From: Ambrosia x helenae
Taxonomy: Eukaryota > Streptophyta > Magnoliopsida > Asterales > Asteraceae
Direction of reading: 5' to 3'
Assembly: GCA_030844895.1 (NCBI GenBank)
Contig: JAUTDX010007377.1
Coordinates: forward strand, 62,001 to 126,000
Length of the DNA stretch: 64,000 nucleotides
The stretch's first letter is position 1. Each line of letters starts with the position of its first letter. The notes beneath the pieces were generated by a model, which made no database searches, had not been told where the DNA came from, and worked only from the letters and a program-made list of their open reading frames with translations. Made by a program: the position numbers and the translations under genes. Shown one piece after another: positions 23,062 to 35,100 of this stretch.

Positions 23062-26000
23062 AGTCTATAACATAAAATCTATATTTGTAGTGGAGAGTAG
23101 CAGAGGTTTGCCAAAGATTAGAACAGGACCTTGAAATACTGGGGGTTGCTGCAATTGAGGACCGTTTACAGGTAATTCTTTATTTTTATAAAAGAATTAA
23201 TTAAATAAATATAAATAAAGAAGTTTAGCAAATAGAAAGAAACCGTATTTCTTTCTTGTACATTGTACAGGATGGTGTACCTGAAGCTATTGAAACTCTC
23301 CGAAAAGCTGGAATAAATTTTTGGATGCTGACTGGAGACAAGCAAGATACTGCCATACAAATTGCTTTATCATGTAATTTTGTTTCTCCAGGTAAACCAT
23401 TTACATATACACGTACTCACATATACATTATATATTTACATGCATATAACATAGGCTATGAAGCCTACCAACTTTGAATATTATAGATTTTGAGGTTTTC
23501 ACATTTTTTTGCTGGATATGCGCAGAACCAAAAGGCCAACTTCTATTGATTAATGGGAAAACAGAGGATGAGGTTTACAGAAATCTTGAAAGAGTTTTGC
23601 TTACAATGAGAATAACAAAAGCAGAACCTAAGGTAAAAAACTTACAGTTACTATATAACAAACCTTGTTCAATATATTGACTGATATTGGTCCTACACTT
23701 CTGTGGTTTTTCTACTATTGAACTTTAGGTTATAAAATACATAAAGATATGTGTAACTATATTATTTAAAAAGGGATTTTGTACTCTTCTGCAGGATGTG
23801 GCTTTTGTCATTGATGGATGGGCTCTAGAAATTGCACTGAAAAATTACCGGAAAGCATTCACAGAGTTGGCAATATTGTCAAGAACAGCCATATGTTGTC
23901 GGGTTACACCATCACAGAAGGCACAGGTACACTTTCTATTAATCATCTTATAGTTTTCTAATCTTCATATTAAATCTTAATTTTGTTACAATCTGTATAT
24001 TAGTTAACAGACTGGAATGTTCTGATACAAGGATTATTTCACTGTATAATTTGCTTAGTTATTCAAAACCTCCACTAAATTTTGAATTTACTGTTTTGCA
24101 GCTTGTTGAGCTTCTTAAATCTTGTGATTATAGAACTCTGGCCATTGGGGATGGTGGGAATGATGTACGAATGATCCAACAAGCTGATATTGGTGTTGGC
24201 ATAAGTGGGAGAGAAGGATTGCAGGCAGCAAGGGCTGCTGATTATAGTATTGGAAGTAAGATCTCAAACTTAATAAGTAATAAACGTATTATATCCCTGA
24301 TAGTAAACTTACACATATGTTTCATTTGCAGAGTTCAGGTTCCTTACAAGATTGATACTTGTCCATGGACGATATTCATATAACCGCACTGCATTTCTCT
24401 CACAATATTCATTCTATAAATCATTGCTCATATGCTTCATCCAGATCTTGTGAGTTTCTACACTGTAATGTTTAATATATTTATTTTGATTTTCTAATCT
24501 ATTCATGCAAGCTCTGACTTGAAATCTCTTCAGCTTCTCATTTGTTTCAGGTGTTTCTGGCACCAGCCTTTTCAACTCTGTCAGTCTTATGGCTTATAAT
24601 GTTTTCTACACAAGTGTTCCTGTGTTAGTTAGTGTTCTTGATAAAGATCTCAGTGAAAAAACCGTTATGCAGCACCCACAAATATTGTTTTACTGCCAAG
24701 CTGGGAGGTTAGGATTCTTATGAGTTACTGAAACCTACAGTAACATGTTATGTGAGTCTAAATTAATATGGGATTAATAAATATGTAACAGGCTTTTTAA
24801 TCCTACCACATTTGCTGGATGGTTTGGGCGAGCTCTTTTTCATGTGAGTGGTATCTCTTAATTAGCATTTTTGTCAATTTTTTTGAAGATTTAAATATGT
24901 ATGTATCAAGGTATGAAATAGACTATTTATTGTTGTGATAATTATTTTTTCAGGCAATTGTTGTGTTTGTAATAACTATGCATTCGTATGCATTTGAGAA
25001 AAGTGAAATGGAAGAGGTTTCAATGGTGGCACTTTCTGGCTGTGTTTGGTTGCAGGCTTTTGTAGTCACATTAGAAACCAAGTAAGTCACCACCACATTT
25101 GGCGCTCATTGTAGCCCTTTTTATATTCTAATCTTTTGTTTTGGATGCTGCATAATGATGTAACCACTAGTCTAAAATAAGCAAGATGCAAATGATTTCA
25201 ATGTCTCATGCTATAAATATATACTAGTATCTTTATACCCGGGATAGAGGTAAGCTTTGCCCCCCATCTCACCCTCCCAAGACTCTACTTTCTAAGTGGG
25301 ATATTACTCTGTACGTTTGGTAGTTTGTTTATGTTATAAATATATACATTTTTCTCACCACCTTTTGTGTTTAGTAATTGTTGAAATGAAAAGGCTGGGC
25401 CATTTTCTTTTAGGAGTGCGCATGCATGATAAGCTTGTATACGAATTTGATTCACTTTGTTTACTTAGTATTTTATCTGATGTGTGCAGCTCATTTACAA
25501 TCTTGCAACATGTTGCCATATGGGGGAATTTAGTAGTTTTTTATATTATCAATTGGATTGTAAGCGCTGTGCCACGATCTGGGATGTACACCATCATGTA
25601 TCGCCTGTGTAGACAGCCAGCTTACTGGAATACCATGTTTGTAAGTAACTCTTCCCTTTATTATTTCTATGGTCGTGTTGAGATGACCTGAATTAGTTTT
25701 TTTTTTCAAAAAAAAAAAAATTACAAAGTTCTGTCGCATACAATCACATAACTCATTTGTTTGACAGCAGTGTACAGTTCTTGAATAAAATGATTTCCGA
25801 GGTTTATGGATTAATACGACACTTTGAGCAACTTTCACCCATTTCTTTGTTATCTATCATTTCTGGTTTTTTTTTTTTTTTAAAATTTTATATGTATGAT
25901 GTCAAGTTAAAACATAACCCAAATACCGTTATTCATAAGATAAATGGGTTGAGAATTTCACCCTCGCTATTTGTTATATTGTTTGGTTATAATTTGTTTT

Positions 26001-26362
26001 TAACGGAAGTTTTTTATTCCTTTCAGCTCATAGTAGCAGCAGGGATGGGCCCAGTATTAGCTTTAAAGTATTTCAGATACACATACAGATCAAGTAAAAT
26101 CAACATTCTCCAACAAGCCGAGCGTTTGGGTGGGCCCATCTTGTCATTGGGAAACATCGAGCCACAACCAAGAACCTTGGACACTGATAATCTCTCTCCC
26201 TTGTCCGTTTCTCAGTCGAAAAACGGGAGGAGTTCTGTCTTTGAGCCCCTTCTCTCTGATTCACCAAGTGCCGTGAGACGCTCTTTTGGACCAGGTGCTA
26301 CATTTGATTTTTTTCAGTCTCAATCCAAATCTTCAAACTATCCAAGAAATAAGGACAATTAA
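18149..26362 (+). CDS. ALA2: P4-type ATPase, ALA2-like phospholipid flippase
   Basis: Twenty-four exons join without frame conflict into 1,105 residues, close to the length of Arabidopsis ALA2. P4-ATPases flip aminophospholipids to the cytosolic leaflet; ALA2 acts on phosphatidylserine in the late endomembrane system. Exons: 18149-18273, 18918-19131, 19287-19403, 19841-19933, 20031-20205, 20330-20496, 20870-20974, 21316-21413, 21506-21648, 21767-21863, 22312-22421, 22507-22671, 22840-22994, 23091-23171, 23271-23391, 23526-23632, 23795-23926, 24102-24255, 24332-24449, 24534-24707, 24792-24843, 24954-25081, 25490-25640 and 26027-26362. Key motifs: DGET (about residue 157), DKTGT with the phosphorylated Asp near 381, SKGADEA, TGDK and GDGGNDVRM (about 751). 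The start MKRFVYINDDDSS is the family start. Introns after exons 4 and 5 begin GC instead of GT. Everything needed for activity appears present. Confidence 0.96.
18678..18803. mobile_element. Inverted-repeat MITE in ALA2 intron 1
   Basis: A 126-bp fold-back unit. The left arm AAAAGGGTAGGGAGGATTCT is exactly mirrored by AGAATCCTCCCTACCCTTTT on the right, and pairing continues imperfectly into GACATGTGTCC. It lies in the 644-bp first coding intron. No clear target duplication was seen. Confidence 0.75.
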
Positions 26363-26759
26363 CGCCCGCGTTTCTTAATATCAAAATATAGTATAAAGCC
26401 ATAGACCCATACATTTTTGTAAAGTTGTACTTGAGATTAGCAATGGGTTTATTCAATTTGCCGATAGACATTTTTGCTTTCTATGTTCTTGTCATGTCAG
26501 ATTTATATAAATTTTCAGATGCCATGTGTAAAGTATAGGGCATAAGCTAATTTTATCGTAGAATCAAGCATACATCTTTGATGAGAAGCCGCAGCTATTA
26601 AACTGGTCTGTACTCGGTTAAACTTGACCTGAGTGAAGCAGACTTTAAGGGACCTGTCATTTGATTCCAAAGCAATCTACATTTCATTGAGTTTTGTTTT
26701 TTTATATCTTTTTATGAGTTTTTTCAGTATTGTTGGTCGCATTATCATGCCGCAACGGG
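26363..26759. other. ALA2 3' flank
   Basis: No second gene was seen. The first few hundred bases probably hold the ALA2 3' UTR; the right side runs into Helitron-type sequence. Confidence 0.5.
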
Positions 26760-26834
26760 CACTTATGGTTCACCGTTTTTACTTACTTGGTACGGTTTTA
26801 TGCCCTCCGCAGCAACGCGGGGGCTTAATACTAG
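26760..26834 (+). mobile_element. Helitron 3' terminus
   Basis: A GC-rich imperfect hairpin (CCCTCCGC, loop AGCAAC, GCGGGGGC at about 26803-26824) is followed seven bases later by CTAG (26831-26834) and then T. This is the usual Helitron 3' end, inserted between A and T. The 5' end was not located, so only the terminus is claimed. Confidence 0.65.
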
Positions 26835-27108
26835 TTAATTTATTAAAAAAAATCATTTTCTCAAAGGCATACGAATGTATGTTTACTAGTTTTACAGAGT
26901 TTGGCAAGGTAGACGGAGCATAAAATAAATATCAACGTAAGGGACCATATGTGTTGAAAATATTAATACTTACATATTTTTGTATTTTCCAAAATAAAAG
27001 GGTTCTAGGATTCATACACCTTGTGACGTCACATTCTGAGGGTGTGACATCACATTTTGGGGTATGTGGCAGCCTCCTATTGGTATGATCTCTTCATGGT
27101 GTACGTCA

Positions 27109-30100
27109 TCAAAAACGTTGCGTAAAGGAAACTTTCGTAGGTCTAAAGTCAATGCCTTGTACCAGAAGACCCGTAAATTTCCATCCATCGTAACTCCTGA
27201 CACGACAATGCATCGAAATATTTTTGTAGGTGAAGCTAGAAAATTTGAAGTCCCACACTTGAATTTCCATCCAACCATCTTTCCTCAGCTTTGGGTGGCC
27301 TTTTATTCTGCGTGTTCTCGGTGGGATGCGGGACGACTCATCCCCATTGCATTCAATAAATGGTACATGAGTAGGAGTAAGTAAATCGACAAGGTGTTCC
27401 TTGTCACTAAGCCAATTAACCTGATCTTCACTACTACTTTCGTCATCTATTTGTACCAGACCACTAACCATGGAGTGGTTTTCCGGTAACTTGTACACAA
27501 GATAACACGCGTAATCTGTTTCAGGTGACAATAACACGCGATCGATTTCACAAGCAATAGCAAAACTTTCTACCTCGCAAAATTCCGCCACCAATTGAAA
27601 CCTGAAATAATAGGGAAAGTATAAACAAAAACGTAAAGATTATTCCCGCTTCTTTCACACATAAATAAGCATGATACTGAGCATTTTCATAACGCGTTAA
27701 CAAACTTTAAAACAAGTTTTTAACTGAAATTATTATACTATTATTCACCACATATGTAACCGCCTATTTTGCATGTTGTAACCATTTTTCAGATGATCTT
27801 AACCATCCAAATCAGGCGGTTATTTGTAAGTTTAAATCCTGACCAGAATAACATGGTAGTTTTTGCCAAATTTTGGCGGTTATTTTTTTCTCTCGAGCGG
27901 TTACCTTCTTCTCCCCTTTTCTCGCTCCACTATGCACACTTTTATCAGTTTAATGTATCACTTGGAGGTTTTATATCCTCCTGTTTTTTCCCACGTCGGT
28001 AACCTTCATCCTTATTTACATCAAGTATGCTTCAATCATAATCTCCACACTCACTCTCCCACCATTTCCTTCACTCCATTACTGATCCACAACCTCATTA
28101 ACAAATGGCCGTCGGAGCAGCCACCTCTCTCCTCCGTACGTTACCGTTACTTCACCGCCTCACCACCACCGCAACCAGTACAACTTCCGCTTTCTTTTCG
28201 TTTCTCTGTACATTTTCTACATCATGCTCTGGACTCTTATCCCCAAAACTACTTTTGAAAACCGAAGAGACTCTTCATTTATCAAAGCGTCTTCATCAAC
28301 AACGTTCACAGAGTCTCAGGATCTAAAGGTACGAATAATTATGTTTGAATATATTCATTAACATGATGAATATTTGATTCTGTGTTTTGTAGCAAAAGGT
28401 GAATACGATTCCTACGAAGCCGATTGATGGCCAGAAAACTGGAACCAGTGGTCTTTGGAAGAAGGTTAGAGTTTTTATTTATTCATTTTTATTTTTAAAA
28501 TTTGTTGATTTGTGTTGCGTCCGATGTGGTGCGATTTTACCATGGATTTTGTATAAGGTCAATTCACTTCGTTTGATTACACTCTTTTGTGTGTGTGTTT
28601 TTTTTTCGAATTTTTGTGGTTGTATGAGAAGAATTAAAGCTATTTTTTTTAGAATCATGGGAGTTTTTGGTGGTCTGATTGCAATATGAAATTGGTTTGA
28701 TCATATATGTTATTGGAAGAATCATATCACTACTATTCTGATTCACATTATTTTTTTATAGGTTGTTTCTTGCTTCGCCTACCAATTGCAAATCAACGGG
28801 AAATCCCCATCTTTGTCTAGGTATAACAGTTTTCATTATGTTAAGTTATTCCCTAAATTATGTTAATTCAATTGTTTAGTTGAATTCTTTGTTCACATTC
28901 TTATTCAATTTTCATCTCTGATTGTAGCCATTAGGTTTGAAATGTTTAGGAGAATAATATGTTTATTAGAAATGTTGTGGTTACAAGTAAGTTGGTTAAA
29001 GGTGCTGCTTGGAAGGCCATTTGTGCAGGTTTTGAAGAGACAACCGACTCAACTGCATGTCTTATTGATGGGAAATTATAGCTGTGAGTTTATTGTTGGT
29101 AATTTCTCTGTCCATTTGTTGTTTAACTTCTTAGGTTCAAGTTGGAGGATCACCAATAATATAAGGTTGAGAACAAGTTAGGCAAATGTGGTTTAGGTAA
29201 GGAATGTGTAGTAGCCGATGGGTAATCTTATTGTATGTTCATTGCATGGAGTGGGAGTTATATGTTCTTACTTAAATGATATTATTGCTCAAAAATGGTT
29301 TAGTATATAAACAAATAAATGTTGTGTGTCTGCAGGAGTATGTGGTTTGTTTGTGAAAGAAAGAGAATATCATCAGATAAGTTTTATGGAATTATTTAAA
29401 ATAATAACAATTAAAATGTTTCGTGCATTTTATTCAAGCAAACAATGCATAGATGCAAAATAGTATGGCATGTGCGTTTTGCTAACATTTCTTTTCAAGT
29501 ATATGATATAGTAAGATCCTTCTGAACCAATTTGCAGGATGACATGGATGATCTGCAAAAGAACATGGAAGTGGCAGTAGAATCTAGATTGTTGTCGTTG
29601 ACCGGTGTGAAATTCAATAGCGCTATTTAGGCATTCCGAGTGTTTGTATTTGCGTAATCATGTTGGTGATCTTAGAAGTGGACACATGGTTTTATTAAGG
29701 CCTACTTCTTTCTGCAGTGTTCCTCGATTATATAACAGAATATATGATAGGTTTGATCAGCAAAATGCTTTATTCTGTGATTAATATGGTTTATTAAATG
29801 TTGACTATGTCATATAATATTGGGAAATTGGATTGTATCGCACTCAACTATTTGTTATTGGCCGATAACGCACTGAACTATAAAATTGATCACCAACGCA
29901 CTGAACTTTAAACCTCTTGGATTGTGTCACACTAAGGCTGTGTTTGACAAGGTCCAAATGGAAGAATCCATATGTGTTAATTGTATTAATTTGTCACTAA
30001 GTAATCGTTTTAAACCTCTTTATCACTAAGTAATCGTTTTAGTGGTTCTGGACATGGTCAAACACAGCCATAGTGTGACACAATCCAAGAGGTTTAAAGT

Positions 30101-32093
30101 TCAGTGCGTTGGTGATCATTTTTATAGTTCAGTGCGTTATCGGCCAATCCCAAATAGTTGAGTGCGATATAATCCAATTTCCCTATAATATTTGCAGCAT
30201 CATACTAAAAGTTGTTTGATGTTGCATATAATATAAAGGGGGCAAGCATTAATTAAAGGTAACTCATGCCTTGCCTCATTAATGAATGTTGAAGAAAAAT
30301 TAAGACCCTTACAAAAAAGAATTTTGTATTATAATTTACGGGCATGATGTATAACTTGGTTTGTTGATTTCGGGAATGTATAGCTTAGTAATGTTATTTA
30401 CTAATCACTAAGTTGATTAGTAATGTTATTTTCTTTCTTTGTGTTGCTATTTACAGGTGGTCAAAGATTAGATCCCTAATGCACTATTTTATCGAGGCTA
30501 GCTCTCAAACAAGATAATTAAAGGTTTAAAGTACTTTCGGATTGCTACTTTTTTTTTGTTTCATTCTTTTTAAATTCATCACATGGGACAAGTAAACTTT
30601 GGGTTGTGTTTGCTCGGCATAGAAGGTTTGTATAAATAAATGGTTTATCAACACTCTTAATATAAGGTGCTGATCTTTTTGAATCAATATTGTGGTCACA
30701 CTATGTTAAATGTTCACTTCCTTGCTTGATTCATCCGACCGATTCACTTTGTCATTTATGTCAGGCATTCAAGGTGTTTAGTTTTATACAGGCTGCATCT
30801 GATAAAAATTAAAATAATTTCATAAAAGTTAACAGTACCTTAAATCGTTCAAACTTCAGGTGCACTTGATAGTATTTATTGGGAAGTTAATGGGTTTTTA
30901 AATGCTTTAGGCTGTTCTTGAAGAGAAACTCTCTAATTTCTATAGCAGTCACATGTCTTTCTTCCGCTTGATGTATTTTTAATTGCGCATTAACTTTTAG
31001 ATGATGCAAGTGAGATTATTTACTGAAATTTATATTAAGTACTTGAAGGTTACTTGCTATTGTTTGTTGTTCCCTTAGAAAAATATGAATTATACATATC
31101 GAATTATGCCAACTAAATAGCAAAATTTGAGTTAACATCTACGAGAATTAACCAACTTTCGCGCCTACTAATCCCAGTTTGTAGGACACTATCGGATCTT
31201 CGTACACATAGTTTAATTGTTGTAAATGTTAAGAACCCGTCCCAGCGGACGGGTACACTTCTAGTTAATATTGTTTTTGGGTGAAAAACTAAAGTCCCTT
31301 GATCGAGTAAAGCATGCAAGTGACTACGTGAGGTGTTCATTCACTTTTAACTGGATGAGAAAGAAAATAACCTTGATTCAGATAGGGATTTCCATTTCCA
31401 GCTTTCTTTTGTGGAGAGAGATGTCAATACGAATTCTGTTGGCAGCATGTGACGTAGGGATTTCCATTTCCAGCTTTCTTTTATTGAGAGAGATGTCAAT
31501 ACGAATTCTGCTGGCAGCATGTGACGTTTCTTCATATGTTTGGAAACAGAAAACCACTGTTCACAAATAAAATATGTTGTTAGGACTTGTGAAGTGTTGT
31601 AGCACTTGAAGAAAAATCAATGACATTTTGTATTGAGTTAAATGCCATTTTCGTCCCTGAGGTTAGGCAGTTTTGCGAGTTTGGTCCAAAAGTTTATTTT
31701 TTCGCATCTAGGTCCTCAAGGTTTTCATATCTTGCCTTTTTCATCCAACTCACTAACTCCATCCATTTTTCTGTTAACTTTCAATAAAAACACTAAAATA
31801 CCCTTATTTATTTATATAACTTTTGTTTTAAAAATAAATCCTATTACACACACCCCTCGCACTCTCTACACATTCTCTCTCTCTCTCTCTCTCTTACACA
31901 CACACACAGCCATCCCTGCACCCCTTATCTTCCCCAACCCCTCAAACCCTTTCCATTTTCCGCAAATTAGAGAGAGAGAGAGAGAGAAAGATGGTTAACA
32001 TGCGTAAAAACTTCAATATCTCCACCAATTGATCCCATATACTCTCGTTTCCCGCCAAATTACTCACGACTTCCTCACTTATTATTATTATTA

Positions 32094-32130
<37 letters not shown>

Positions 32131-35100
32131 CATCATCTTCACCACTATCACTAACAAAGGTAACCGCAGCAAAAACTTTAAGATTCCTGTAATCCTGTTC
32201 ATTTGAAGCTCCTCGGGTCGGGTTAACATGAGTAAAAACTCGGTTTGTTCTGAACAGAGGTGTTTTGGGTGATTTAAGACCCGATGGAATGCGTGAAGTC
32301 AAGCGACATTGTGATGGGTTGGGTTTTGGGGCTATTAGGATTGTTTTGAGGAAGTAGTTGTGCTGAATTAGGGTTTAGCATCCATGATTGTCGTGTTTTT
32401 TGTTATTTGGTAGGTATGAATGAAGGAGAAGATGAATTTATGGCGGAAATGTGGACAACGTATATTGGAGCGGTGGTGGTGTTGGGAGTGATTCTGGTGG
32501 TGGTGTTTGGAGTGATTCCGGCGGTTTTAGTTGCAGGTGTGGTGGTTTTATGTTGATGATGTTGGTGGTAGTGGTGCTGGTTGATTATGGCAGTGGTGTT
32601 GTCTCGTTGGTGGGGGTGGTTTTGGGTGATGATGAGAGAGAGAATTATTGTTTTTTAATTAAGTGTAATAATATATATAAACAAATAAATAGTTAAAAGG
32701 ACAAATACCCCAGATTCAACGTTAAAAATAAACGGAGTTAACGAGTCGGATGCAAAAGGCAAGATCTGGAAACCTTGAGGACCCAGATGCGAAAAAATAA
32801 ACTTTTGGACAAAACTGGCAAAGCTGACTAAAACTCATGGACGAAAATGACATTTAACTCTTTTGTATTTTATGACAAACACATAGACATGGTATAATAA
32901 TATATAACGACACCTGAAGAAACACTAGATTAAACACCTATTTAGAAGAGCACCATGAAGAGATATTTTATTAATGCTTGACTGGACAATTATAAAGGAC
33001 TCGAATATAAGCGAATACAAATGTTTCGACTATAATCTTTCCTTCTAAGCTATTACAAGAATTATCTAAGTATTTTAGTGTGTGAAACAGAACGCCCCTC
33101 TCCCTTAGGGGAGAGGGGTATTTATAGGCTTAGAAGGCGTCCTGTGATTGGCCCATTTGGGAATGACAACTGTCTCGTGCGGGTCCCACGTAGTTGACAA
33201 CCGTTGGAGCTTGGCCTCTGTCCTTCTATGATTGGCCACACGTATTTTCTAATCGTCCTTTTTGTCCTTTTATGTACCTCGCACATGCCAGGAGATCGTG
33301 GAGCAGGGAATGACAACCTCTGATTGGCTGCACGCCGCTTTCTTTGTCACGTCATAGCTGCATATACTAGGAAACGTGCGCATGCTTCTGAAAGCTTTGC
33401 TGAGCTGTCCTGATGATGCGTACTTAGATATGGGGCCGTGCGCACGCGCGAGTACATATCTCTTCAAGTCCCCCTAGTCCAGTGTGCTGTATGCGTTGCA
33501 TACGGGATGCTGAACTTAGCAGAGTGGATGTCATCTTAATTTGAAATGCTTTTGAAGTTAGTTGCTGTTGCTCGTGTTGTTTCGAGCCCTTCCTTGTGCC
33601 TGGCACAGGGCAGGGTGTGGAGATTTAAAATTTTCGTTTGCCCACACTTTGCGCGTGGCTTTGTGGTCAGCGCTGGCAGCGCAGGTGTAGGCGTACTGTA
33701 ATTAATGTGGCAGACCTATGCCTGCAAGGTATGGTGGAAGCGACACGATGGGGAGACCAGACGTCAGCAGTCAGGTGTCCTTTCAGAACGTGCATGTGGG
33801 CCCGCTTGTCTCTTCGCCGTCTGCACCGTTCTCTCTCCTATGTGGCGCGTCCCGGTTGGCTGGACGTGCAACATGATGGCACGTTTTTTCAGAGCATTAA
33901 TTGCTCAAACTATATAAACCATTTGCTTCCCTCATACTTTTCATTCCACACTTAGAAGATTTTCAAATTTCCTTTCTTCTCTCCGGCGAAAAACCCTCTT
34001 TTCATCCTTTAATTCCTTCTTTTTCCTCACGATTCTCTGATCGTTTCTTATATAAACATCTGAGACTGATGGCTTCCTCTTCTGAGGTTTTCATTGTGAA
34101 GGAGAAACCCAAAAAAGGTGGGAAGAAGGACTCTAGAAAAGATTCGAAGAAAGCCACACCTCCGCTTGCGGGATAGGTGACTATCAAATGGAAGCAGGAT
34201 GAGTTGGATCTCCTGTGCTCCCAGTATGGGATTCCACCCGAGTATGAGCCTGAGCTCCTTGTGGTCGGCTCCTTTATTAGCAAGCCCAAAGAGGGGAACA
34301 TTGGGCCTTATACTGTCTACTTCCACATGTGCAACTTTAGGCTTCCTATTACAAAGTTTTTGGCGTCTGCGTTAGAAACTTTCAAGATCCATTTGAACCA
34401 TGTGCATCCGAGCGCCATGTCTCGTTTAATGTTTTTTAAGTTTTGTTGCCGGGCGCAGGGTATCGAGCCTCGCATCGACATATTTAATGTCTTTTATGTG
34501 ATGACTGCGTCCGAGAGTTGGTTTTCTTGCCGGGCGCCATGGGCCCAAGGCACACTCGACTGGTAGTGTGAAGAGTTTCGTGAGTGGAAGCCCAAGTTCT
34601 TTGGGTTTCAACGAACGTTGTGCCCTGAAGATGTCGTGGAGGCGAGTTGATCTTAAGTTCGATAATGTGTAGCTTCCTGCTTATGAGGGGACGTCATGGT
34701 ACAAGAAGTTGACAAGTCACCCGGTGGAGATATGCTCCATCAATGAGATAGCCCTGGTGTGTGCGGGCATGAGCAGGAAGTACGATATTGAGGGTAGGAA
34801 CCCGCATCTGACCTTGCAGGGTAAAGGTAATGTGTTCCTTGTGTTTTTGTTGTTTGTGACCCCTCGCTTACTGTTCAAGCTTGATCATTATTATTTTATT
34901 TTTTTTTTGTTTTTGCAAATGTTGAGGATTTGTATTCAGTGCTGCTAGATGGCGATGACCTGAGGTGGCAATTTCGTGACCTTGCGCAGGGTGAGGTGTA
35001 TGTTTTGGACCGTACTTGGGAGTATAATCTGCGTCCGAATTTGCGCCCTGGCGTTAAGTCTAAGCCAGTCGCTCTTCCTCTCACCGCTGAGAAAAGTTCA

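Noticed and set aside
32075..32302. Asn-rich minus-strand protein
   Set aside because: The poly-Asn part is a reading of an (ATT)n microsatellite; only the first 50 residues could be a captured fragment.
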